Positions 24,500-32,256 of a stretch of DNA of 64,000 bases are shown piece by piece (position 1 is the first letter of the stretch; each line of letters begins with the position of its first letter). Made by a program: the position numbers and the translations under genes. Location of the stretch: NCBI GenBank assembly GCA_016709545.1, contig JADJMO010000033.1:1-64000 (forward strand), written 5' to 3'. The stretch is from Myxococcales bacterium (lineage in GTDB: Bacteria > Myxococcota_A > Polyangia > Polyangiales > JADJMO01). A model generated the notes under the pieces. The model was not told the origin of the DNA. It saw only the letters and a list, made by a program, of their open reading frames with translations, and searched no databases.

Positions 24500-25690
24500 A
24501 TGCAGCGCGCGTCGGTCCTGCTTCTCCTCGGCCTCCTCGGGTGCCGTCGCACCGCGCCCCAAGAGGCGAAGCCCGAGCAGGTCGCGTCCGCGTCCGCGGG
24601 CGCGTCGACCTCCGCCGCGCCGTCGAGCGCACCGTCGATCGCGCAGTCGGCTGCACCGTCGATCGCGTCGTCGCCGGTCCCCTCCAGCGCGCCGTTGCCC
24701 ACGCCGCCGGCCGCGGCGTGCGCAACCCACCCCGACCTCCGCTGGGACGCCGACGCGACCCACCCGTTGATGCGCGATCTCCGCAGCCCGGGCGGCTACA
24801 CGCTGGCCCCAGGCACGCTGGCCATCCTCGCGCACGCGGCCTTCGTGCCGGGGGTCCCCGAGCCCGGCGAGGACTTGGCCGACGCGCGGACGCGGGCGAC
24901 GACCGCACTCTCGCTCCGGTACTCGGCGGTCGGGCTCCCGAAGGGCGCGACGATCGATGCGGCCACGGGAGAGGTCACCTACCGCGTGGCCCTCGCGAGC
25001 GGCGAGGCGGCGGCGTTCACCGTCGTCGCCACGGCGACGGCCGACCCGGCCAAGCGCTGCCTCACGACCGGCGTCGTGCTGCAGGCGCTCGACGACGACG
25101 ACCACCGCATCAAGCAGGCGACGTGGATCGCGCGCGAGCTGTGGGGAGAGCGTGCCAGCGCCGCGGCGACCGAGACCGCCAAGGCGAAGTCCATCGAAGA
25201 CCCGGATGCGGGCGAGCACGAGCTCGAGAAGGTGCGGAACGAAGCGTGGGCGCGGCTGCGTCCGCACACCGACTACAAGGACCTCGATGGCGACGGTCAG
25301 AAGGACGTCGTGCTCACCTACGGCCCCGCCTACGACAACGACATCGGCGCGACACTCGTCCTCGTGCGCCGGAAGGACACCTTCTTCCCGTTCGACCGGA
25401 TCGCCGCCTCCTCGCTCGACGTCGCCGACGACGGCACCCCGCTGCTCGTGAGCAAGGGCGGTTGCTGCTGCCATCGCGATCTCCTGATCCACCGCGTGTT
25501 CAGCAACCGGGTGCAATCGATCGCCAACGTCGATCTCGCCGGCAACTGCTCTGACAACACGGTGGACATCGATCTCGTGCGCGGGACCGCTGGGGGCATC
25601 CTCGCCTACGCCCTCGTGCGGACGATCGGCGGGAAGTCGACGCGCGAGCTCTGGAAGTGGAACGGCAAGGGCTTCGTGATCGCGCCCTGA
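24500..25690 (+). CDS. Lipoprotein with FG-GAP-like calcium loop
   Basis: The protein has 396 residues. The signal is MQRASVLLLLGLLGC (lipobox LLGC). A Ser/Ala/Pro linker spans residues 20-75. The middle domain includes ADPAKRCLTTGVVLQALDDD. DYKDLDGDGQKDVVLTYGPA is a DxDGDGxxD calcium-binding loop as in FG-GAP/VCBS repeats, followed by SKGGCCCHRDLLIHRVF. ATG at 24500 is chosen because the signal follows directly. Probably surface-exposed; ligand unknown. Confidence 0.8.
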   Translation: MQRASVLLLLGLLGCRRTAPQEAKPEQVASASAGASTSAAPSSAPSIAQSAAPSIASSPVPSSAPLPTPPAAACATHPDLRWDADATHPLMRDLRSPGGYTLAPGTLAILAHAAFVPGVPEPGEDLADARTRATTALSLRYSAVGLPKGATIDAATGEVTYRVALASGEAAAFTVVATATADPAKRCLTTGVVLQALDDDDHRIKQATWIARELWGERASAAATETAKAKSIEDPDAGEHELEKVRNEAWARLRPHTDYKDLDGDGQKDVVLTYGPAYDNDIGATLVLVRRKDTFFPFDRIAASSLDVADDGTPLLVSKGGCCCHRDLLIHRVFSNRVQSIANVDLAGNCSDNTVDIDLVRGTAGGILAYALVRTIGGKSTRELWKWNGKGFVIAP

Positions 25691-26120
25691 GAGGTCGGGG
25701 GCCCGGGTTCAGGGCGCGGTGGTCGTCCAATTCCGCCTCGCGCACACGAGGCTCAGAAGTACTGCGACGCCGGTCGCACATCATTCCGTTGGTGCTTCGC
25801 GCGGTTGGCGTCGAGGCGTACTATTGACCGCTCGCGCGTGACCTCGAGACCCCGCCAAGGATCGCGTCCTTCGAGGGAAGCGGCGATCTCACGATCGTGC
25901 CACGACCGCACCGGCATCGTCCCTGAAGCGTCCCTGAATCGACCCGCGACCGGGCGCGATCCGAGGATCGAGCCCGAAGCGACCACGAGCGACCACGAGC
26001 AGCCACGCGTGCGGAAGCGTGGAGGTGTGACTTTGACGCGCGCTCGCATGGATCTGCGCTGGCTCTGGAGTCGGCGGCGCGCGTTGTGTCCGGTCCGGCG
26101 ACCGCGGTACCGTTGCAGTC
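25691..26120. other. Intergenic region, no gene seen
   Basis: About 430 bp between two rightward lipoprotein genes. Frames here lack plausible starts, signals or domains. A short tandem CGACCACGAG repeat lies near 25980-26000. Promoter sequences for the FGE-like gene are presumably here but no confident -35/-10 pair was found. Confidence 0.5.
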
Positions 26121-27419
26121 ATGGGGGCAATCAAGGCATCGCGGGGCGTTCTCTTCTTGTTGGCGCTCGGTTTCGGCTGCTCGAAGGAGGCCGAGAGCAC
26201 GACACCGAAATGCATTCCGGGCTCGACGTCTGCGTGCTTGTGCGTCGACGGCAAGAGCGGCGTCCAGACGTGCAACACCGACGGCACCTACACTGCCTGC
26301 GTCTGCGGCGTCGCCGACACCGGCGTTGGGTCAGAGGTGGCCGTGGACACCGGGACGGACGACACCTCCGTCGTCTCAGACGGCGGGGCGGACAGCGCGA
26401 CGGACACGGGACCGAGCGACTCGACGACACCCGGGGACGCGGACGACGCGGGCTCGCCGGGCGTCGGCTCATGCGGGACCGCGGGCGACGGGCGCAGCAA
26501 CTGCGGAGCGAGTGGCACCGAGAGTTGTTGCACGAGCCTCCTCGTGACCGGGGTCACGTCGGCGTCGTTCAGTCGCAGCTACGACGGGCTCTCGACCGGC
26601 TACACGGACTCGAAGTGGAAGGCGCAGATCAGCAGCTTCCGGCTCGACAAGTACGAGGTCACCGTCGGTCGGTTCCGCCAGTACGTCGCGGCCGTGATCG
26701 CGGGTTGGAAGCCGACGGCGGGGTCTGGCAAGCATACGCACTTGAACGGCGGCCTCGGCCTCGCGGGCCCGGCCTCGGGATACGAGCCTGGTTGGGACCC
26801 GGCCTTCACGACGACGGAGAACTTCCCGACGACGAAGGACGTCTGGGACAAGAATCTCGTCACCGAGACGGGCATGACCGACCCGTCCTATCGGCCGACG
26901 TGGACGTCGCTGCCTGGCGCGAACGAGAAGAAGCCCATCAACCAGGTGAACTGGTTCGACGCGTATGCGTTCTGCATCTGGGACGGCGGCTTCCTGCCCT
27001 CGGAGGCCGAATGGAACTACGCGGCGGCGGGCGGCGTCGACCAGCGCGTCTATCCGTGGGCGGCCGCGTATCCGCCTGGTTCGACGACGATCAGCGGATC
27101 GAACTGCGCGTACAGCGTGTCTGCGGGTGGCGCCGGCACGAAGAACGTCGGGTCGTACCCGCTCGGAGACGGCAAGTGGGGGCACGCCGATCTCGCCGGC
27201 AACGTCGCCGAATGGACCATCGACTTCTTCAAGGCCACGTACAACGAGACGACGTGCACCGACTGCGCCTTCACCTATGCGCCGGGAGAGTACTTCCGCA
27301 TGATCCGCGGCGGAGCATTCAACGGTGACCCGCCGGACATCCTCGTCAGCAAGCGCGGCAACACCTCCGCCGCCCGACGGGCGGAGTGGAGCGGCTTCCG
27401 CTGCGCACGCAAACCCTGA
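26121..27419 (+). CDS. FGE-sulfatase (SUMF1) domain lipoprotein
   Basis: The protein has 432 residues. The signal MGAIKASRGVLFLLALGFGC is followed by a Cys-rich lead (CIPGSTSACLCVDGKSGVQT) and an acidic linker to about residue 115. The SUMF1-type domain runs from FRLDKYEVTVGRFRQYVAAV through INQVNWFDAYAFCIWDGGFL, PSEAEWNYAAAGG, GHADLAGNVAEWTIDFF and FRMIRGGAFNGDP to EWSGFRCARKP. These are the standard markers of the family. In Myxococcota such lipoproteins usually lack proven formylglycine-generating activity; the paired catalytic cysteines of true FGE are not evident. Likely a carbohydrate-lectin-like or structural variant. Confidence 0.9.
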   Translation: MGAIKASRGVLFLLALGFGCSKEAESTTPKCIPGSTSACLCVDGKSGVQTCNTDGTYTACVCGVADTGVGSEVAVDTGTDDTSVVSDGGADSATDTGPSDSTTPGDADDAGSPGVGSCGTAGDGRSNCGASGTESCCTSLLVTGVTSASFSRSYDGLSTGYTDSKWKAQISSFRLDKYEVTVGRFRQYVAAVIAGWKPTAGSGKHTHLNGGLGLAGPASGYEPGWDPAFTTTENFPTTKDVWDKNLVTETGMTDPSYRPTWTSLPGANEKKPINQVNWFDAYAFCIWDGGFLPSEAEWNYAAAGGVDQRVYPWAAAYPPGSTTISGSNCAYSVSAGGAGTKNVGSYPLGDGKWGHADLAGNVAEWTIDFFKATYNETTCTDCAFTYAPGEYFRMIRGGAFNGDPPDILVSKRGNTSAARRAEWSGFRCARKP

Positions 27420-27658
27420 CGAACGGCTACGACCGCTCCTGGCTCGAGCCTCGTACTGGCGGCTGTATCGGTCGGCGCGCGAAGAGCTCCGCGACCTCGC
27501 CGCATGTGACCGCGGTGCGGAGCCACCTGTCGAGCGTGGGCAGCAGGTGGAACTCGCCAAGGGCCAGTTCTACCTCGCCCGCTCCGCGGCCGATGCTCGT
27601 CGCGCTACTCAAAAAGTGTCGCGTAACGGGTCCGAGGTAGTCGTCGTCAGCGGAGCGT

Positions 27659-28222
27659 TCATGCGGTCGGGTCAAAGTAGATCTCGTCGACCACCAGTGC
27701 TGCCCCGATCGACCCGAGCTGGATCGTGTCGCCCGTCGCCGCCTCGTAGAGGGACCAGTGGTCCCCCTCGCGCCGGAACACCTCGACCCGACGCTCGTGT
27801 TGCGAGACCAACACATACTCGCGCAGTGAGGCGAGCCGACGATAGTGGGCGAACTTCTCCCCGCGGTCATCGGCCTCCGTGGAGTCGGACAGGACCTCGA
27901 CCAGCACGACCGGATTCACGATCGCATCATTGTCGTCGGCCGAGACTGCGCGAGGCCCGCACACGACCGTTACGTCAGGGTACGTCGTTCGGTCGGTGGC
28001 CTCGATCCGGACCCGCACATCCGACGAGAGCACGACACAGGGCTTGCCCCGGAGTGCGTTGCTCAACGCGTTGCCGATCGCCATGGCGAGCCGTCCATGC
28101 TCGATGGTCCCTCCGGCCATCGCCCAGACCTGCCCCCGCAGGTATTCGTGCTTCACCTGCGCGACGCGCTCGGCCGTCAGGTAGTCGGCGTACGTCATCG
28201 ACGTGCGAGCCACTGCGCTCAT
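27659..28222 (-). CDS. Uma2 family endonuclease (DUF820)
   Basis: The protein has 187 residues. The PD-(D/E)XK fold is visible: MTYADYLTAERVAQVKHEYL with RGQVWAMAGGT, then EHGRLAMAIGNALSNAL, SSDVRVRIEATDRTTYPDVT (catalytic Asp in YPDV) and NPVVLVEVLSDSTEADDRGE then KFAHYRRL (the VEVxSxSTExxDRGxKxxxY motif with the Glu and Lys). Uma2 proteins are abundant in cyanobacteria and myxobacteria and often mobile; the target is unknown. It lies at the left edge of the segment bounded by the tRNA-Glu-derived repeats. Confidence 0.9.
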   Translation of the reverse strand: MSAVARTSMTYADYLTAERVAQVKHEYLRGQVWAMAGGTIEHGRLAMAIGNALSNALRGKPCVVLSSDVRVRIEATDRTTYPDVTVVCGPRAVSADDNDAIVNPVVLVEVLSDSTEADDRGEKFAHYRRLASLREYVLVSQHERRVEVFRREGDHWSLYEAATGDTIQLGSIGAALVVDEIYFDPTA

Positions 28223-28269
28223 TGCTCAAGGAATCTAGCACGCACAGCTACCCCCCCTCGCGCAGCGCG

Positions 28270-28347
28270 AGGTGGTGGCGACCGTCTTTCCCGAGCTGCA
28301 GGTCAGCTCGGGGGTGGGGTGGCGTCCCCAACGGGATTCGAGCCCGT
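28270..28347 (-). repeat. att-like repeat: duplicated 3' part of tRNA-Glu plus downstream DNA
   Basis: This 78-bp stretch matches 30666-30744 except for one substitution and one single-base gap. On the minus strand it holds the T arm (ACGGGCTCGAATCCCGT), acceptor 3' strand, CCA and about 45 bp beyond the tRNA 3' end, but no 5' half of a tRNA. An intact tRNA at one end and its 3' part at the other is the pattern left by tRNA-targeting integrative elements. Confidence 0.7.
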
Positions 28348-28431
28348 ACAGCTGAGACGTAAGGCTCCTGGTCGGCTTGGATTCCCGGCCGGTCGGCAAG
28401 GCTTTCCGTGCCGCCCGCCCAGTTCATGGCT

Positions 28432-28776
28432 TCACCAGGTGTCCGAACAGGGGTTCCCCCAGACAGACCAACCGAGACGGTCGAGCGACAACCGGCACAC
28501 AGCTGTCCATGCGCGGTCGTCGGTGGAAGTGCACTTCTTGACGCATGTCAGGCCGACCGCCGGGCACGGCGAGGAGTCACGCGGCGCTTCAGTGGGACAC
28601 GTCGGGGTGTCAGGGAGCGGAACGTCACTGGCGACATCGGCTGCATCAACCCCCCCCTCAACGGAGGTGTCCTCCAGAGTCTCAGCGCTGGCGTCTTGCG
28701 GTTCAGCAACGCTGCTGCCTCCGCAGCTTGAGGCAGCCGCTGTGAACACGATGAGCGCTACGCGATCGAGAATCAT
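28432..28776 (-). CDS. Small lipoprotein with C-terminal WGNPCSD motif (paralogue)
   Basis: The protein has 114 residues. MILDRVALIVFTAAASSCGG is the lipoprotein signal. The acidic linker is followed by CPTEAPRDSSPCPAVGLTCV, KKCTSTDDRAWTAVCRLSLD and WSVWGNPCSDTW. It is clearly the same family as the product of 21337-21651, with all six cysteines kept. It sits inside the tRNA-flanked segment, which suggests that this copy may have arrived with it. Function unknown. Confidence 0.75.
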   Translation of the reverse strand: MILDRVALIVFTAAASSCGGSSVAEPQDASAETLEDTSVEGGVDAADVASDVPLPDTPTCPTEAPRDSSPCPAVGLTCVKKCTSTDDRAWTAVCRLSLDRLGWSVWGNPCSDTW

Positions 28777-28839
28777 GGCATCTCCTCGGAACAAGAGCGC
28801 TCCCGTGTCGACGGCCACAGTGTCCACCGCAAGGCTGTA

Positions 28840-29076
28840 GTATCTCGCGGGGGGGGACAACGCTATCGGTCCGTACGCGCAGGTGCCGCACCTGTTCGCT
28901 CATTGGTTGCGGCGTGCGTCGGAGGACTCGGCCCGCTGGCCCGACCTTCAGATCCGTCAGCTCGGCGCGCCATCATGATCGTGGTGCGCAACCCGCGGCT
29001 CTCGGACTGCGAGACGTGGTGTGATGACCCGTTCGGGCCCCTCTACGAGTCGCTCGACGAGGAGCGACCCGGCTGA
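28840..29076 (+). other. Possible degenerate coding remnant
   Basis: Two consecutive readable pieces lie in the gap between genes: GPYAQVPHLFAHWLRRASED then SARWPDLQIRQLGAPS (stop at 28973) and, from ATG 28975, MIVVRNPRLSDCETWCDDPF then GPLYESLDEERPG. The amino-acid composition looks coding but no start, family or single frame joins them. The second piece matches a degenerate DNA repeat at 29434-29480. Confidence 0.3.
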
Positions 29077-29141
29077 TCGGGAGCCGTCTCCACTCGCGCA
29101 GCGGGATGGAAGCAACTGCGCGACTGCGATAGGTTCGAGCA

Positions 29142-29450
29142 GTGACCATCCCGCAGCGCGGACTCCGACAGCTGCATGTCGATGGGCATGACTACGTGTG
29201 GCGGGTTCGTCTCACGAAGTGTCCTTGCTGTCACTCGAGAGCCGTGGTGATCGCCGACGCATCTCGTCGAGGGAGTGTTGTGCATCTGCCGGGCCCCGTC
29301 GCCGGCTCACCGGCAACGCAGGGTGCCGTCCAGCCCTCCCTCATCGAAGCCCGTATCCGAGAGGCTCGACGACTCGGGTGGAAGCCTGGCGAAGGACGCG
29401 GCGTCTTCACGACGTTGCTGGGGGCACGCGCCCGAGACCCGGTGCGATGA
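29142..29450 (+). CDS. Small conserved hypothetical protein
   Basis: The protein has 102 residues, GTG start. LRQLHVDGHDYVWRVRLTKC and a C-terminal VQPSLIEARIREARRLGWKP with GEGRGVF match a widespread family of short bacterial proteins (hydrophobic WRVR strand near the N-terminus and VTPxxVxxxIRxAxxxGWxP at the end). Its function is unknown and it often occurs among SMI1-like and other potential immunity genes. It has one CPCCH motif. The stop overlaps the ATG of the RCC1 gene by 4 bp (ATGA). Confidence 0.7.
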   Translation: MTIPQRGLRQLHVDGHDYVWRVRLTKCPCCHSRAVVIADASRRGSVVHLPGPVAGSPATQGAVQPSLIEARIREARRLGWKPGEGRGVFTTLLGARARDPVR

Positions 29451-30613
29451 CCGTTCGGGCCCATCTACGGTGGCTCGACGACTCCCGATCCGTCGGGGCG
29501 CTCCTCGTCTCCACTCGCGGAGCGCGACAACCACCGGACGCTCGTGCCGCCTCTCACGTCGTCGTCCCAGTCGGTGTGCTCCTGCTCGCTTGCGTCCTTG
29601 CTCTCGGCTGCCGTCGTCGCGCCGTGCAGGCGGTGGCCGGCGTGCCCAGCACCGAGTCGCAGCCACCGCGCCCACCGCCGAACATCGGCATCCTCCGCTG
29701 GAGCCGGAGCTGCATGATCGGGACCGATCACCGCGTCTACTGCTGGGGATTCGGGGAAGAAGGGCTGCGCAAGTCACCCATTGTGATGCCGTCGTTGGGC
29801 GTCGCGGAGGATCTTGCTGGGGGTGCGTTGACCTGCGCGCTCCAAGTCGGAGGGACGGTGCGCTGCGTGAATCGCCTGGGCGAGACGAAGCCCGCAGTGG
29901 GTGACTTCGGGCCCGATCCCTCCCCGTGGGTGGACGTCCGCCGGCTCGGCGGCTCGCACGTCGTCTCCTGCGCGGTGACCCAACTGGGCACGTTGTCTTG
30001 CCTCGGAGTCGCCTTCGCCGAGCTGGGAATGCCTAAGGGCGCGACGTTCTTCGCGCGCGGTCCCGAACTGATGGCCCACGACAAGCCGGTCCCGCTCGCG
30101 ATCCCCGGCAAGGCCTCGGCCGTGGTTCTGGCGGGGACGATACCCGGGCACCACGCCTGCGTCCTGCGGGACGACCGCACCCTCGCGTGTTGGGGAGAGA
30201 ATGGGGCCGGCCAGGTTGGTGATGGGACGGTCGTCGAGCGCGCTCTGCCCGTGGTCCTCGGGCTGCGCGACGTGCGTTCCGTCGCACTTGGTGTCGGCTC
30301 CAGCTGCGCGCTCGATGGCGCCGCCACGGTGTGGTGCTGGGGAGCGGTGGTCAGGCAGACTTCACCCACGCCCGTCCCCGAGTTGGCCACTTCGACCGCC
30401 ATCGCCGTGAGCGGCGACTTCGGCGTGTGTGGAGTCATGAGCGGCGTCCCACGCTGTCTGCACGAGGGACAGGCGAAGGAGCTGAAGGCGTTGAAGTCAG
30501 CCGTCGAACTGGTCCCCTACGATGAATACCTCTGCGCCCGCGACACGCAGGGCCGTGGTCGTTGTCTCAAGTGGGGGCTCGGTACGGCGTTCGAGGTCGG
30601 CCTCCCCGGATGA
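29447..30613 (+). CDS. RCC1-repeat lipoprotein
   Basis: The protein has 388 residues. The N-terminal 35 residues are atypical, then HVVVPVGVLLLACVLALGC is a lipoprotein signal, so the true start may lie further in. RCC1/BNR-type repeats follow: GTDHRVYCWGFGEEGL, ALTCALQVGGTVRCVNR, CAVTQLGTLSCLGVAFAELG, CVLRDDRTLACWGENGAGQV with GDGTVVERALPVVL, and SCALDGAATVWCWGA. Each blade has the W/C-G-x-N-x-x-G-Q-x-G-D-G-T pattern, partly worn. Cell-surface propeller lipoprotein; ligand unknown. Confidence 0.8.
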   Translation: MTVRAHLRWLDDSRSVGALLVSTRGARQPPDARAASHVVVPVGVLLLACVLALGCRRRAVQAVAGVPSTESQPPRPPPNIGILRWSRSCMIGTDHRVYCWGFGEEGLRKSPIVMPSLGVAEDLAGGALTCALQVGGTVRCVNRLGETKPAVGDFGPDPSPWVDVRRLGGSHVVSCAVTQLGTLSCLGVAFAELGMPKGATFFARGPELMAHDKPVPLAIPGKASAVVLAGTIPGHHACVLRDDRTLACWGENGAGQVGDGTVVERALPVVLGLRDVRSVALGVGSSCALDGAATVWCWGAVVRQTSPTPVPELATSTAIAVSGDFGVCGVMSGVPRCLHEGQAKELKALKSAVELVPYDEYLCARDTQGRGRCLKWGLGTAFEVGLPG

Positions 30614-30665
30614 CCGCGCGTTGCAGTGGCCGCCGCTCGACGCGGCACGCGCCCGCGCGCTTTGC

Positions 30666-30744
30666 AGGTGGTGGCGACCGTCTTTCCCGAGCTGCCAGGT
30701 CAGCTCGGGGGTGGGGTGGCGTCCCCAACGGGATTCGAACCCGT
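30666..30744 (-). repeat. att-like repeat at tRNA-Glu 3' end, intact side
   Basis: 79-bp partner of 28270-28347. It includes the last 28 bases of tRNA-Glu and about 50 bp downstream. The downstream part contains a GC hairpin (CCCGAGCTG...CAGCTCGGG) that could terminate the tRNA transcript, although no T tract follows. Confidence 0.7.
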
Positions 30745-30792
30745 GTTAGCGGCGTGAAAAGCCGCGGTCCTGGGCCTCTAGACGATGGGGAC
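30717..30792 (-). tRNA. tRNA-Glu(TTC)
   Basis: Complete cloverleaf: acceptor GTCCCCA/TGGGGAC, D arm with GTCTAGAGGCCCAGGAC, anticodon stem GCGGC/GCCGC with loop TTTTCAC (T33, anticodon TTC), variable loop TAAC and T arm ACGGG-TTCGAAT-CCCGT. Discriminator G and CCA (30717-30719) are encoded. It is the probable integration target of the element to its left. Confidence 0.95.
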
Positions 30793-30854
30793 AGCGGGGC
30801 CAGCCATGTAGCCAAAGCCAGGTAGGCACGCAACCCCGTACAGCTCTGGCCACC

Positions 30855-31397
30855 TCATGCGGCCGGCTTCGTCCACCGGAACGGCACGAACGGCGCGTCC
30901 AGCTCCGCCTCCGTCATCACGTTGCCGAGCGTGCTCAGCACGTAGACCCCGACGCCGAGGAGCGCGTCCAGCGCCGCCTCCTCCCCGTAGCCGGCGCCCT
31001 CGAACGCCGCCCACACCTCCGTAGTCACCCGCCCGCGCCCCGCGAGGAGCGCCCGCACGAACTGGCGGAGCGCCTCGAGCTTCGCGTCCGGGAGCGGCGT
31101 GCCGGCCCGCAGCGCCGCGCGCAGCCCCTCGTCCGTCACGCGGGCCGAGTGGAGCGCCATGCAGTAGTGGCACTCGTTCTCGAACGCGACCGTCATCGCG
31201 AGCACCTCCTGCTCGAGCGGCCCGAGCGAAGAGTGCTCGAACGCGGCGAACCCGGCGAACAGGTACTTCAAGGCCTGCGGCGAGCGCGCGAGCTTCGCGA
31301 CCGGCGAGGGCACGAAGCCGAACTGTTTCTGCGAGCCAGCGACCAGGGGCTTGGCGGCGACGGGGGCGGTCTCGGGATCGAGGGGTGCAAATCGCAT
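30855..31397 (-). CDS. Carboxymuconolactone decarboxylase (AhpD-like) family protein
   Basis: The protein has 180 residues. MTVAFENECHYCMALHSARV carries the AhpD-type ExxxCxxCxxxH active site (E, two Cys, His). The N-terminus MRFAPLDPETAPVAAKPLVA and PSPVAKLARSPQALKYL are usual for the family. Members act as peroxidases or alkylhydroperoxidase partners in redox defence. ATG at 31397 is preceded by AAGGAG at the right spacing. It lies 58 bp downstream of the MarR gene on the same strand, and a shared TGTCAATRCA site precedes both genes, suggesting a redox-responsive unit. Confidence 0.9.
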   Translation of the reverse strand: MRFAPLDPETAPVAAKPLVAGSQKQFGFVPSPVAKLARSPQALKYLFAGFAAFEHSSLGPLEQEVLAMTVAFENECHYCMALHSARVTDEGLRAALRAGTPLPDAKLEALRQFVRALLAGRGRVTTEVWAAFEGAGYGEEAALDALLGVGVYVLSTLGNVMTEAELDAPFVPFRWTKPAA

Positions 31398-31418
31398 GGG
31401 TGGTTCTCCTTGGTTGGG

Positions 31419-31428
31419 TGTCAATACA
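31419..31428. promoter_or_regulatory. Candidate MarR operator upstream of AhpD-like gene
   Basis: TGTCAATACA (TGT-N4-ACA palindrome) lies 22 bp upstream of the AhpD-like ATG. The nearly identical TGTCAATGCA occurs upstream of the MarR gene at 31942. Paired sites in front of a regulator and its neighbour fit MarR autoregulation. This is inferred from two sites only. Confidence 0.45.
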
Positions 31429-31455
31429 ACTACCTTGGCCCCCGGAGGGCCGGTC

Positions 31456-31911
31456 TCAGCGGTCCAGATTCTCGAACATGTGGCGCAGCGTGCTCCGCGT
31501 GGTCTCGAGCGCGTGCTCGTCGATCCCGGCCACCATCCGCTCGACGATGCGCTTCACGATCGGCACGAGCTTCTTCTCGAGCTCGCGACCCTTCTTGGTG
31601 AGGTGGATGGTGCGGACGCGGGCGTCTTCGGGGCTCTTGCGGCGCACCAGGAGGCCGCGGGCCTCCATGCCGTCGACGATGCGGCTCATCGTGGGGCGGT
31701 CGCGGAACGTGGCCTCGGACAGCTCACTCTGGCCTCGACCGTCTTGCTCCCAGAGGCGGATCAACACCGCCCACTGCTCCGGGGTGACGTCCTCTCCCAC
31801 GTCGTGGAACTCGCGGAACATCTCGTTCCGCGAGGCCTGGTAGACGCGGTGCACCCAGAAGCCGAGGGCGTTGTCGACGACGATGGCCTGGCCGGCGAAC
31901 TGGTCCTTCAC
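31456..31911 (-). CDS. MarR family transcriptional regulator
   Basis: The protein has 151 residues from GTG 31911 (VKDQFAGQAIVVDNALGFWV). The winged helix is clear: TPEQWAVLIRLWEQDGRGQS, ELSEATFRDRPTMSRIVDGM, EARGLLVRRKSPEDARVRTI and HLTKKGRELEKKLVP. A TTG at 31947 would add 12 residues, but that TTG is part of TTGACA followed 17 bp later by TATCGA, which reads better as a promoter. MarR proteins repress stress or efflux genes and release DNA on oxidant or ligand binding; the AhpD-like gene is the likely target. Confidence 0.9.
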   Translation of the reverse strand: MKDQFAGQAIVVDNALGFWVHRVYQASRNEMFREFHDVGEDVTPEQWAVLIRLWEQDGRGQSELSEATFRDRPTMSRIVDGMEARGLLVRRKSPEDARVRTIHLTKKGRELEKKLVPIVKRIVERMVAGIDEHALETTRSTLRHMFENLDR

Positions 31912-31941
31912 CCCTCGATCGATAGGGCTCGTCGAGATGGT

Positions 31942-31951
31942 TGTCAATGCA
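31942..31951. promoter_or_regulatory. Candidate MarR operator over its own promoter
   Basis: TGTCAATGCA overlaps a -35-like TTGACA (minus strand, 31942-31947) that is followed after 17 bp by TATCGA. Binding here would block the promoter. The matching site at 31419-31428 supports it as an operator. Confidence 0.45.
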
Positions 31952-32256
31952 TCGATATGGCCACACTCCGCCCGCGGGCGACGAACATCGGGACACGTCC
32001 AAGGTTTCCACCCCGTCGACGCACCGAGACGAAGCGGGCCATCCCGCTCTGCAGTCGAGCTGGACCAGTCGCCGGTTCAGACCCGGAGGATCGTCGCCGG
32101 TGGGCGGACCGGGCACGAAAAGCCGCAGATCCGTCCAGTCCTGGCCGGAGGCTCTCACCGCGAGACCCGCGGGAAGGGGCTCGGGGCTCCGCTGACCACT
32201 TCATCCCGAAATGGGCCTTTGACCGAGATGCATCTGTTGCATTACTGTTCGCGGCA
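31952..32256. other. Intergenic region, no gene seen
   Basis: About 305 bp between the divergent MarR gene and the basic-protein gene at 32257. No frame has a supported start or domain. Promoters for both flanking genes should lie here. The base composition shifts to slightly more A/T near 32220-32255 (CATCTGTTGCATTACTGTTC), a likely promoter area for the rightward gene. Confidence 0.4.

Noticed and set aside
24600..24700. Short GCGCCGTCGATCGCG-type tandem repeats as a DNA-level element
   Set aside because: They encode the Ser/Ala/Pro linker of the lipoprotein at 24500 and similar linkers recur in other lipoproteins.
27420..27658. Possible gene on the minus strand (GAGEVELALGEFHLLPTLDR and flanks)
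   Set aside because: No start codon, ribosome site or recognisable family; the frame overlaps the Uma2 gene in part and may be chance.
30680..30716. Hairpin downstream of tRNA-Glu called as intrinsic terminator
   Set aside because: The stem is good but no T tract follows on the minus strand, so termination is not supported; it is described only as part of the repeat.
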